Origin: Caldifarciminota bacterium
GTDB lineage: Bacteria > Hydrothermota > Hydrothermia > B15-G9 > WFZT01
Assembly (NCBI GenBank): GCA_026986235.1
Contig: JALSOY010000015.1
Location: forward strand, 1 to 5,286
Length of the DNA: 5,286 nucleotides
Direction of reading: 5' to 3'
Both the position numbers and the translations under genes were made by a program. Shown here in pieces: positions 1-5,286 of the stretch. The stretch's first letter is position 1. Each line of letters opens with the position of its first letter. The notes under the pieces are model-generated. The model ran no database searches. It worked only from the letters and a program-made list of their open reading frames with translations, and was not told the DNA's origin.

Positions 1-19
1 CCTCCTTTAATTTTGCCAT
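1..19 (-). CDS. 5' end of an unidentified minus-strand gene (partial)
   Basis: Only the first six codons are inside the window, reading MAKLKE. The ATG is at 19-17 on the minus strand. A strong Shine-Dalgarno GGAGG lies at 28-24, four bases upstream of the start, and a consensus promoter lies at 83-112. Promoter, ribosome site and ATG fall in the right order and spacing, which is why I believe the start. The leader between promoter and ATG is about 60 nt and holds one weak pairing, GTGTG at 34-38 with CACAC at 68-72. Nothing can be said about function from six residues. Because it has its own promoter it is probably not part of the iscS operon, although read-through from the scaffold gene is possible because no clear terminator separates them. 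Confidence 0.6.
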
Positions 20-82
20 AATTCCTCCTTTTTGTGTGGGATTTTCGATTGAAGGAAGGTCAAAAAACACACCATCAGGTTA

Positions 83-112
83 ATTATACAAGTCCCTTTT
101 TGGTGTTGTCAA
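83..112 (-). promoter_or_regulatory. Consensus sigma70-type promoter for the leftmost gene
   Basis: On the minus strand, a perfect -35 TTGACA (112-107) is followed after an 18-base spacer by a perfect -10 TATAAT (88-83). It points towards the ATG at 19. It lies in the gap after the Fe-S scaffold gene, so the leftmost gene can be transcribed independently of the upstream operon. I see no clear operator palindrome over it. Confidence 0.75.
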
Positions 113-124
113 AGTCTTCACTTT

Positions 125-180
125 TTTTAAGTGAGAGGCATCCCCCTTTAATTTCATCTTCCTGCGAGGGGGATTCTCAC
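125..180. repeat. Long hairpin and repeat-like element after the scaffold gene (copy 1)
   Basis: A long stem-loop is visible. GTGAGA (131-136) pairs with TCTCAC (175-180), and ATCCCCCT (140-147) pairs with AGGGGGAT (167-174). A GGC bulge (137-139) sits on one side and the loop is about 19 bases. It overlaps the stop codon of the scaffold gene (179-177). For the minus-strand transcript no U tract follows, because the adjoining run is A-rich, so it is not a textbook intrinsic terminator. It may still end or stabilise the mRNA. The blocks TTTTAAG, AGGCATCC and CGAGGGGG recur in the same order at 3066-3114, which suggests a dispersed intergenic element and not a gene-specific structure. Confidence 0.55.
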
Positions 181-587
181 CCCTTAAATTCGATATCCTC
201 TACTTTAGCACCTTCTCTCTGCTTCAGCTTTTTTTTGTAGTCCTCTATCGCTGCCTTAATACCCTGCTCGGCAAGCAGGGAACAATGCATTTTAACGGGA
301 GGGAGACCATCCAGTGCCTCGGCGACTGTCCTGTTGGTTATTTTCAGTGCCTCATCTATTCTCTTTCCTTTTACGAGTTCTGTTACTTTCGATGATGTTG
401 CTATGGCTGCCACACATCCGAAGGTCTGAAACTTCACATCCACGATGACATCGTCTTCGACCCTGATGTAAATCCACATTACATCTCCACACACGGGATT
501 TCCCACCTTTCCAATTCCGTCTGCCCTTTCGAGCTTCCCCATGTTTTTGGGGTTCATAAATTCCTTTAAAACTTTTTCACTGTACAT
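177..587 (-). CDS. iscU: IscU/NifU-type iron-sulfur cluster assembly scaffold
   Basis: The 136-residue protein is a full-length IscU-type scaffold, on which sulfur from the cysteine desulfurase and iron are assembled into a Fe-S cluster in the cytoplasm before transfer to apo-proteins. All ligand positions known for the family are present: Cys33 and Asp35 in GNPVCGD, Cys58 in QTFGCVAAIATSS, and His101-Cys102 in LPPVKMHC. The LPPVK motif is the usual docking site for the HscA-type chaperone, although no hscA or hscB is seen here. The C-terminal Nfu and ferredoxin-like domains of the long NifU form are absent. The ATG at 587 lies inside the end of the permease gene (11-bp overlap) and is served by GAGGTGA at 597-591. 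It is the last gene of a minus-strand operon that starts with the cysteine desulfurase. The family call is very safe; nifU would be an equally acceptable symbol. Confidence 0.95.
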   Translation of the reverse strand: MYSEKVLKEFMNPKNMGKLERADGIGKVGNPVCGDVMWIYIRVEDDVIVDVKFQTFGCVAAIATSSKVTELVKGKRIDEALKITNRTVAEALDGLPPVKMHCSLLAEQGIKAAIEDYKKKLKQREGAKVEDIEFKG

Positions 588-1785
588 CCTTCACCTCAGT
601 CACTTCTTTAACTTCGTAACCGGCGTCATTGATTGCTTTCTCAATCACTTCAGCCGGGAGGTCGGTATCAACCCGAACCTCGTGGGCCTTTAAATCCACA
701 CTGACTTTTCTTACCTCATCCAGATGTTGAAGACGACTTTTTATTGATAAGACACACCCTTCACAGCTCATACCGGGTACTTTTAAAATTAACTTCATAT
801 CTTCCTCCTTTTCCTTATGGGGTTTAAAAATTGAGAGGGCAATAATTGCAGCCAGAATCAGGGCTGATGCGATATTAAGAGAACCCTGGCTTCCAGCTGT
901 AACGGAAGAGTATAGAGAAACATTTATTCCATGAAACATTCTGTCGAACAAGAGTCCGGACGCTACAGATGTGAAGGTAATACCTGCGAGGTATAGGACG
1001 GCGAACTTTTTACCCAGATCCTTCAGGACGAAGGTTATGGTAACGGTATTCGTAGCAGGACCTGCGATGAGAAAAGAAAGGGCGGCACCGGGTGTAAGGC
1101 CTTTTGCGATCAAAGCAGCAGCCACCGGTATGGAGCCTGTTGCACAGACATATACGGGTATGGATACCAGGAGAACTGCCGGATATGCAAAATAAGGATT
1201 TGACAGGTATCTACCGATTTCAGATGGGATAACCACACCTGCTATTCCACCGAGTAGAACCCCCACAAGTATCCACCTTCCTATCTCCCCCGGGAGATAA
1301 ACAAAGCTGTAATGTAGCGCATCTTTTAGAGATTTTTTAGAAGAAGATCCGGTTACGGGTTTTTGAATGTTTTTTTCTCGAGTTAAGCTGAGTGCAAGGA
1401 GGCCCAGAAAGATACCCCCTGCAAAGGCGGCAAGTGGTCTGAATATGGCAAATGCAGTTCCAAGGAGGGCATAGGTTGCAAGTATAGCATCAATCCCCGT
1501 GACAGGAGTAGAGTACAGGAATGCCAGGGTTGAAGCCTTACCTGCTCCCTGCCTTTTCAGGGAGGCGGCGATGGGAATAACACCGCAGGAACAGACTGGC
1601 AGAGGGACTCCAAGAATTACTGCCTTAAGGACGGACATTTTACCTCCTCTGAGATTCCTCGTTACGAATTCCGTGTCAACAAACATGTGGAGAATCCCTG
1701 AGACTGTGAAACCGATCAGCAGGTATGGTGCCATTCTGACAAAAAGGTTAACACTCTCTTCGAAGATTTTTAAAAGAACATCCAT
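577..1785 (-). CDS. DUF318-family metal permease (SO_0444-like) with C-terminal HMA metal-binding domain
   Basis: This 402-residue inner-membrane protein belongs to the DUF318 permease family (PF03773), which includes ArsP and the SO_0444-type Cu/Zn efflux proteins. The N-terminal half has hydrophobic segments around residues 16-35, 52-75, 85-107 and 110-133. The diagnostic PVCSCGVIP is at 63-71 (Cys65, Cys67). After a hydrophilic loop at about 135-155 the second half repeats the plan, with helices at about 170-187 and 200-226, VYVCATGSIP carrying Cys214, and AGPATNT at 241-247. A charged linker (321-330) leads to a ferredoxin-like HMA domain (about 331-395) with GMSCEGC, Cys341 and Cys344 being the expected soft-metal ligands. 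The HMA domain favours Cu(I), Zn(II) or a similar ion over methylarsenite. The direction, export, comes from characterised relatives and is not visible here. The start has GGAG at 1797-1794, inside the end of the desulfurase gene. Its place between desulfurase and scaffold is unusual. Confidence 0.85.
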   Translation of the reverse strand: MDVLLKIFEESVNLFVRMAPYLLIGFTVSGILHMFVDTEFVTRNLRGGKMSVLKAVILGVPLPVCSCGVIPIAASLKRQGAGKASTLAFLYSTPVTGIDAILATYALLGTAFAIFRPLAAFAGGIFLGLLALSLTREKNIQKPVTGSSSKKSLKDALHYSFVYLPGEIGRWILVGVLLGGIAGVVIPSEIGRYLSNPYFAYPAVLLVSIPVYVCATGSIPVAAALIAKGLTPGAALSFLIAGPATNTVTITFVLKDLGKKFAVLYLAGITFTSVASGLLFDRMFHGINVSLYSSVTAGSQGSLNIASALILAAIIALSIFKPHKEKEEDMKLILKVPGMSCEGCVLSIKSRLQHLDEVRKVSVDLKAHEVRVDTDLPAEVIEKAINDAGYEVKEVTEVKDVQ

Positions 1786-1789
1786 TTTT

Positions 1790-2941
1790 TTAACTCCAGT
1801 AAGGTGACAGCTTCCTGAGTTTTTCTACCACGACGGGTAGAACCTCAAGAACGGTTTCCACATCCCGGGAAGAGTTGTACCTGCCGAGGCTGAATCTCAG
1901 GCTACCATGAGCGATTTCGTGGGGTATTCCAATGGCAAGGAGCACATGGGAGGGCTCAAGGGATGAGGATGTACAGGCTGATCCAGAAGAGGCACTTATA
2001 CCGTAAGAGTCAAGCAGGGCGAGCATACTTTCACCCTCAATGTACTTAACGCAGATGTTCAGAGTGTTGTACAACCTGTTTTCAGGGTGACCATTCACGA
2101 TTATTTCAGGGATCCTTGCAATTAGCTCACTTTGTAGTCTATCTCTTAACGGTTTTACCTTTCTTTCCTCTTCGTACATGTCTTTTTGCGCGATCTCGGC
2201 AGCCTTACCCATTCCAACGATACCTGCAACATTTTCGGTTCCTGCACGCCTGTTCCTTTCCTGAGATCCTCCGTGGATAAGAGGTGAGAGTTTTACACCT
2301 TTTCTTATGTAGAGGGCACCAACACCTTTGGGGCCATAGAACTTGTGCGCCGACATGGAAAGTAGGTCAACATCGAGATCTTTAACATCCACGGGGATTT
2401 TCCCGACGGCCTGTACGGCATCAGTGTGGAAAAGTACTCCGTGCTCATGGGCAACTTTAGAAAGTTCTTTAACGGGTTCTATCGTCCCTATTTCGTTGTT
2501 TGCGAGCATGATAGAAACGAGGATGGTGTCTTCTCTGATCGCCTTTTTAAGGTCGTCGGGGTCAACCACACCATGCCTGTCAACGGGAAGGTATGTAATT
2601 TCATACCCCAGTTTTTCCAGAAATTTACAGGCGTGAAGTACCGCGTGATGTTCTATGGAAGATGTGATTATGTGTTTACCAGAGAGCTGGAATGCGACGC
2701 CTTTGATAGCCAGGTTGTCTGCCTCACTTCCACCAGATGTAAAGACGATCTCTTCTGGATCGGCATTTATGAGCTCTGCAACTTTCTTTCTCGAAGTTTC
2801 AAGGTCAGCTCTGACCTTCGAAGACCCCGAGTAAAGGGATGAGGGGTTGTGAAAATATTCCTCGAGGTATGGTAACATTGCCTTTACGACTTCCGGATCC
2901 ACCGGAGTCGTTGCATTGTAATCAAGGTAAACTTCTCTCAT
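1790..2941 (-). CDS. iscS: Cysteine desulfurase, IscS/NifS type
   Basis: This 383-residue PLP enzyme removes sulfur from L-cysteine to give alanine and an enzyme-bound persulfide, which supplies Fe-S cluster assembly in the cytoplasm. It starts with YLDYNATTPVDPEV, as the family does. The cofactor site is complete: SGGSEADNLA (69-78), SIEHHAVL (95-102) with the His next to PLP, HTDAVQ (172-177) with Asp174 and Gln177, and SAHKFYGPKG with Schiff-base Lys200. The persulfide Cys323 sits in SSGSACTSSSLEPSH, the long-loop class I arrangement. Length is normal for the NifS/IscS group. The ATG at 2941 is preceded by GAGGTGA (about 2951-2945) and a consensus promoter about 50 bp upstream. It is the first gene of the operon, 4 bp from the permease and upstream of the scaffold, which supports a housekeeping Fe-S role. 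No IscR-like regulator gene is visible in the window. Confidence 0.95.
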   Translation of the reverse strand: MREVYLDYNATTPVDPEVVKAMLPYLEEYFHNPSSLYSGSSKVRADLETSRKKVAELINADPEEIVFTSGGSEADNLAIKGVAFQLSGKHIITSSIEHHAVLHACKFLEKLGYEITYLPVDRHGVVDPDDLKKAIREDTILVSIMLANNEIGTIEPVKELSKVAHEHGVLFHTDAVQAVGKIPVDVKDLDVDLLSMSAHKFYGPKGVGALYIRKGVKLSPLIHGGSQERNRRAGTENVAGIVGMGKAAEIAQKDMYEEERKVKPLRDRLQSELIARIPEIIVNGHPENRLYNTLNICVKYIEGESMLALLDSYGISASSGSACTSSSLEPSHVLLAIGIPHEIAHGSLRFSLGRYNSSRDVETVLEVLPVVVEKLRKLSPYWS

Positions 2942-2989
2942 GATCTCACCTCTGCAACTTTGTATTTAGATGCATAGAATACTGATTTA

Positions 2990-3018
2990 ATTATAACTAA
3001 TTTCGTGATATTTGTCAA
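2990..3018 (-). promoter_or_regulatory. Consensus sigma70-type promoter of the iscS-permease-iscU operon
   Basis: On the minus strand, TTGACA (3018-3013) and TATAAT (2995-2990) are both perfect matches, with an ideal 17-base spacer. Transcription should begin near 2983, giving a leader of about 40 nt before the iscS ATG at 2941. A strong unassisted promoter suits constitutive Fe-S assembly. The AT-rich stretch around the -10 is loosely palindromic, but I cannot match it to an IscR or Rrf2 operator. Confidence 0.8.
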
Positions 3019-3065
3019 AGGGGCTGTTTAAAAGTCGTTTTTCAATCAACCTGGCCTACATCTAA

Positions 3066-3114
3066 TTTTAAGCGGTAGGCATCCTCCTTCTATCGAGGGG
3101 GGCTTCGTCTCTCC
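3066..3114. repeat. Repeat-like element, copy 2, in the divergent intergenic region
   Basis: This stretch shares blocks with 125-180, in the same order: TTTTAAG at 3066-3072, AGGCATCC at 3077-3084, and CGAGGGGG at 3094-3101, with CTT between the last two blocks in both. The stem is shorter than in copy 1. CCTC (3083-3086) pairs with GAGG (3095-3098) around an eight-base loop, and the outer arms no longer match. It lies about 47 bp upstream of the iscS -35 box, so both copies sit upstream of minus-strand promoters. The rest of the gap between the two divergent promoters (3019-3135) shows no open reading frame I trust. Confidence 0.4.
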
Positions 3115-3135
3115 AGAAATCACCCTGATTTACTA

Positions 3136-3164
3136 TTGACAATATTCAGGTTTTGATTAAAAAT
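3136..3164 (+). promoter_or_regulatory. Promoter of the ECF-type transporter operon
   Basis: A perfect -35 TTGACA lies at 3136-3141. The -10 is weaker: TAAAAA at 3158-3163 (16-base spacer) or AAAAAT at 3159-3164 (17-base spacer), each matching four of six consensus positions. The predicted transcription start is about 3168-3171, exactly where the structured leader begins. This agreement between promoter and RNA boundary is the main support. It also means an ATG at 3163 lies within the -10 box and would not be on the transcript. Confidence 0.65.
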
Positions 3165-3167
3165 GGG

Positions 3168-3258
3168 TTTAAGCTCCGAGCCTGTTCACCTAAGGCGAGA
3201 GCTATGGTGGCAGGCCGATAGGGTGGAGCTGGAAACGGCTTCGCCTCCCGTGCTTGGA
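3168..3258 (+). promoter_or_regulatory. Structured leader RNA, probable Moco/Tuco-type riboswitch
   Basis: The leader folds into a clear three-helix plan. A closing helix joins 3168-3174 (TTTAAGC) to 3252-3258 (GCTTGGA), with two G-U pairs. Arm A joins GCCTG (3180-3184) to CAGGC (3211-3215), then CACC (3187-3190) to GGTG (3206-3209). It contains an exact 11-nt tetraloop receptor, CCTAAG (3189-3194) opposite TATGG (3203-3207), and is capped by a GAGA loop (3197-3200). Arm B joins GCTG (3228-3231) to CGGC (3236-3239) with a GAAA loop (3232-3235). Its base can extend as GGG/CCC (3221-3223 with 3247-3249). Tetraloop and receptor imply a docked tertiary fold. Blocks such as CTCCGAGCC, GGAAACGGC and GCCTCCCG look to me like the Moco RNA motif, but this is recognition from memory. 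The closing helix abuts the AAAGGAG at 3258-3264, and CTCC at 3174-3177 or 3245-3248 could pair with GGAG, so control of translation start is plausible. That it is a structured RNA is surer than the ligand. Confidence 0.7.
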
Positions 3259-3264
3259 AAGGAG

Positions 3265-4551
3265 ATGATAAATATTTCAAATCTGACATTTAAATATGAG
3301 GAGAGTCGGTCCCCCCTGCTGGAAGACATAAATCTGGATTTCAGCCATCCCGGTATAGTGGAAGTTGCAGGGGTCTCAGGCAGTGGAAAGACTACGCTGA
3401 TTGAGCTCATAAACGGTGTAATTCCACACATTTATCCCGGTGTTCGAAGTGGCAGGTTATTCGTTAAAGGCAGGGACCCCTGGGAAACCCCACCTGAAGA
3501 GATTGCCCGGTTTGTTTCCACTGTCATGCAAAACTATGAGCTCCAGCTCCTTGGTGAAAGGGTGGAGGATGAGGTGGATCTCAGTCACCCTCTCGCAGAA
3601 AAACATGGAATTGTCAGATTAAAGGGCAGGTTGATAAGAGAGCTTTCGGCAGGAGAGAAGCAGAAGGTCCTGATCGTGAAGCAACTTCAGAAAAACACAC
3701 CTGTTGTGATACTGGATGAGCCTTTTTCAAACCTCGATCCGGAGGGGATAAACACATTTAAGGAAATTCTATCGGAAGATCACAGGTTTTTGTTAATATC
3801 ATCCCACCTTTACCACTTCAGGGATTCTGAAAAATTTGTGATTTACGAAAAGAAACTCGTCCGGGCAGCGGGAGACCTGAGAAAGTTTGGTATAAGGGTT
3901 TCCCCTTACGGATTTCTCGTTCCACGATCACGACTTGACGGTGTTCCTCCTGTTCTCACTCTCCACGGTATCCATTTTTCTTACAGAAATGTGCGTGTAC
4001 TGCAGGATCTCAACCTTGAGTTGTATCCGGGTTCTATAGCCGGGATTTACGGAAAAAACGGTGCAGGTAAGACCACGCTGGCGAAGTTGATTGCGGGATT
4101 TCTGAAGCCGCAGAAGGGGGAAATTTATTACAGAAATAAACCTGTGAAAAAACCACTTGCCGGTAACAGGGTGGGCCTTGTGTTTCAGGACCCTTACTCA
4201 CAGGTTTTCGGTCTTAAAGTGAAGGATGAATTAAGGTTTGATCCCGGTATCAGGGAAAGGCTGGAGAAGCTTAACCTGAATTTACCTGAGGATTTCAGTA
4301 TCCTGAGGCTTTCCAGAGGGGTGCTCATGAGGTTTGCCATTGCGTCCAATTCAAGATTCGAGATTATGGTGTATGACGAGCCAACAGGTGGGCTGGATTA
4401 CCACAGTCTTGAAAAATTCGCAGAATTTCTGGCTTCTTTAAAAGAAGAGGGCAGGTCAGTCGTCCTTTTCTCACATGACAGAGAGTTTTTGAGAAGGGTT
4501 TCGGACAGGATTCTGAAGTTAGAGGGAGGAAGATTGATTGCACAGGAGTAG
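3265..4551 (+). CDS. Tandem ATP-binding protein of an ECF/CbiO-type transporter
   Basis: The 428-residue protein carries two fused ABC ATPase domains, as in tandem EcfA proteins that power ECF importers at the cytoplasmic face of the membrane. Domain 1 (about 1-200) has Walker A GVSGSGKTT (36-44), Q-loop Gln89, signature LSAGEKQK (127-134), Walker B VVILDEP (147-153) and His181. Domain 2 (about 230-428) has GKNGAGKTT (263-271), Gln308, Walker B with Asp371-Glu372, and His404. Its signature is degenerate, LSRGV at 349-353. In both domains the stretch between Q-loop and signature is short, about 40 residues. The start at 3265 places the first beta strand (INISNLTFKY) at the N-terminus, as the family expects. 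The 3163 start would translate the leader RNA and lies in the promoter. AAAGGAG ends directly at the ATG, which is unusually close, so a rare ATT start at 3274 cannot be excluded. The next gene overlaps its last codons. Confidence 0.85.
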   Translation: MINISNLTFKYEESRSPLLEDINLDFSHPGIVEVAGVSGSGKTTLIELINGVIPHIYPGVRSGRLFVKGRDPWETPPEEIARFVSTVMQNYELQLLGERVEDEVDLSHPLAEKHGIVRLKGRLIRELSAGEKQKVLIVKQLQKNTPVVILDEPFSNLDPEGINTFKEILSEDHRFLLISSHLYHFRDSEKFVIYEKKLVRAAGDLRKFGIRVSPYGFLVPRSRLDGVPPVLTLHGIHFSYRNVRVLQDLNLELYPGSIAGIYGKNGAGKTTLAKLIAGFLKPQKGEIYYRNKPVKKPLAGNRVGLVFQDPYSQVFGLKVKDELRFDPGIRERLEKLNLNLPEDFSILRLSRGVLMRFAIASNSRFEIMVYDEPTGGLDYHSLEKFAEFLASLKEEGRSVVLFSHDREFLRRVSDRILKLEGGRLIAQE

Positions 4552-5116
4552 AGAAAGGGCATACATCATAGTATTTGCACTTATCTGGGGTGTCTGGGAG
4601 ATGTTTGGGGGGGCTGTTGTCCATGCCCTGAACCTGCCTTTTAAAGGTATTTTCATGACACTTGTTGCAGTACCCATAATACTTACTGCAAGAACATTCG
4701 TCCCCGTGAGGGGATCCACCCTGAAGATTGGAGTGATCGTTGCCATTATGAAGATTTTTTCACCAGGTGGGTTTGTTCTTTCCCCGTTCCTTGCCATTCT
4801 GATCGAGTCTGTTATGGCAGAGGTAATTCTGACCCTTACAAAATCAACTCCTCTGGGTTATGTTCTCACAGGAGGGTTTATCGTCATGTGGTCTCCACTC
4901 CACAGGCTCCTTATTCAGGGTTTACTCTTTTCAAGGAGGATTTATTACTTCTATCTGGAGCTCGTAAAGAAGCTAACCCATCTTGTGGGCCTGCCCGAGT
5001 CGAAGGCGCTCTATGTGTTCGCAGGCTATCTCGTGTTCCTTTTTCTCATCGGTGCTCTGGAGGGTTTCGTTGTTTACAGGATTTCAAAAAAGCTTAAAGA
5101 GGAGGTGAAGTTTTGA
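4538..5116 (+). CDS. S-component-like integral membrane protein of an ECF-type transporter, substrate unknown
   Basis: The 192-residue protein is very hydrophobic, with about six predicted membrane segments near residues 7-25, 36-52, 61-76, 79-100, 105-127 and 157-178, and a basic C-terminal tail. Size and helix number fit ECF substrate-binding (S) components, small six-helix proteins that capture a vitamin or metal and dock on the EcfA/EcfT module. I do not recognise a named S family. Visible landmarks are WEMFGGAVVHALNLP (20-34), the segment around GGFVLSPF (77-84) with Glu90 and Glu95 inside a helix, and MWSPLHRLL (117-125). The start is TTG at 4538 with GGAGG at 4525-4529, eight bases upstream, so it overlaps the ATPase gene by 14 bp and is translationally linked to it. 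The position right after a tandem ATPase supports the S-component idea, which is inference. Confidence 0.6.
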   Translation: MHRSRERAYIIVFALIWGVWEMFGGAVVHALNLPFKGIFMTLVAVPIILTARTFVPVRGSTLKIGVIVAIMKIFSPGGFVLSPFLAILIESVMAEVILTLTKSTPLGYVLTGGFIVMWSPLHRLLIQGLLFSRRIYYFYLELVKKLTHLVGLPESKALYVFAGYLVFLFLIGALEGFVVYRISKKLKEEVKF

Positions 5117-5286
5117 AAAAGCTCGTATGGCCGGTTTTTGTTTCCATACCCGTGCTTTTGAATGTGCTTGAGGGAACCTTTTTCTACCTCGTTTCTTTCC
5201 TGTATCTTGCGACAGGTCTTTACCTCAATCGTGGAAGTTTTGCCTTTTTCAGGAAGTGGAGGTTCTGGGTTTTTGTCCTGGTGGTG
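5113..5286 (+). CDS. Partial membrane protein, candidate transmembrane (T) component
   Basis: An open frame runs from TTG at 5113 to the window end (58 codons), starting KKLVWPVFVSIPVL after the initiator. The TTG overlaps the TGA of the preceding gene by four bases. A strong GGAGG lies at 5101-5105, seven bases upstream, so this start is well supported. The visible part has hydrophobic stretches at about 4-34 and 50-58, separated by a basic, aromatic turn (LNRGSFAFFRKWRFW). EcfT proteins often begin with hydrophobic segments separated by a basic turn like this. The conserved cytoplasmic Ala-Arg-Gly motifs of EcfT would lie beyond the window. The role as T component rests mainly on position after an ATPase and an S-like protein. 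Confidence 0.55.
   Translation, partial: MKKLVWPVFVSIPVLLNVLEGTFFYLVSFLYLATGLYLNRGSFAFFRKWRFWVFVLVV

Noticed and set aside
34..240. 68-codon plus-strand frame across the left intergenic gap
   Set aside because: It runs through a promoter, a hairpin and the end of the scaffold gene, and its composition looks non-coding.
577..1785. ArsP methylarsenite permease
   Set aside because: It has the same superfamily fold, but the C-terminal HMA domain and the PVCSCGVIP context favour the SO_0444-like metal efflux type. There are no ars genes nearby.
2343..2842. Plus-strand open frames of 97 and 138 codons inside the desulfurase gene
   Set aside because: They are antisense shadows of a highly conserved gene, lack family features and have no convincing ribosome site.
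2970..3010. IscR/Rrf2 operator over the iscS promoter
   Set aside because: The AT-rich near-palindrome does not match a known IscR site well enough to call.
3168..3258. Cobalamin, TPP or c-di-GMP-I riboswitch
   Set aside because: The cobalamin core GCCACTG and the TPP core CTGAGA are absent. The c-di-GMP-I class also uses a tetraloop and receptor, but its conserved core sequences are not seen.
3163..3264. 34-residue N-terminal extension of the ATPase starting at ATG 3163
   Set aside because: The ATG lies in the -10 box, the codons coincide with a well-folded leader RNA, and the family begins at the later Met.
4364..4797. Minus-strand open frames over the ATPase/S-component junction
   Set aside because: They are shadows opposite well-supported overlapping genes and have low-complexity, non-conserved-looking translations.
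1..5286. CRISPR array, tRNA, rRNA or insertion sequence
   Set aside because: No regularly spaced direct repeats, cloverleaf, rRNA blocks or transposase motifs were seen.

Overview
The window reads as a bacterial chromosome segment. It has consensus sigma70-type promoters, strong Shine-Dalgarno sites, tightly overlapping genes and a riboswitch-like leader. The proteins are rich in charged residues and two genes begin with TTG, which fits an anaerobic and possibly thermophilic bacterium. The sequence does not let me name a genus.

Left and centre (minus strand, about 1-3018). A consensus promoter at 2990-3018 drives a three-gene operon: an IscS/NifS-type cysteine desulfurase (2941-1790), a Cys-containing metal permease of the DUF318/SO_0444 type with a C-terminal heavy-metal-binding (HMA) domain (1785-577), and an IscU/NifU-type Fe-S scaffold (587-177). 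The spacings are 4 bp and an 11-bp overlap, so the permease is firmly placed between the sulfur donor and the scaffold. Downstream lie a long hairpin that overlaps the scaffold stop codon, a second consensus minus-strand promoter (83-112), and the first codons of another minus-strand gene that leaves the window at base 1. Two related repeat-like elements (125-180 and 3066-3114) flank the operon.

Right (plus strand, about 3136-5286). A divergent promoter leads directly into a compact structured RNA (about 3168-3258). It has a closing helix, an arm with an exact 11-nt GAAA-tetraloop receptor, and a second arm capped by a GAAA tetraloop. Layout and sequence look to me like the Moco/Tuco (molybdenum or tungsten cofactor) riboswitch class, recognised from memory. 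The closing helix ends at the ribosome binding site of a tandem-ATPase gene of ECF/CbiO type (3265-4551). This is followed by overlapping genes for a six-helix S-component-like membrane protein (4538-5116) and the start of another membrane protein that could be the T component (from 5113, cut by the window end).

Together the right half looks like a riboswitch-controlled ECF-type importer of unknown substrate. If the riboswitch assignment holds, the substrate may be linked to Mo/W cofactor metabolism. That link is the most interesting point of the window. The left half couples Fe-S cluster assembly with probable soft-metal export.
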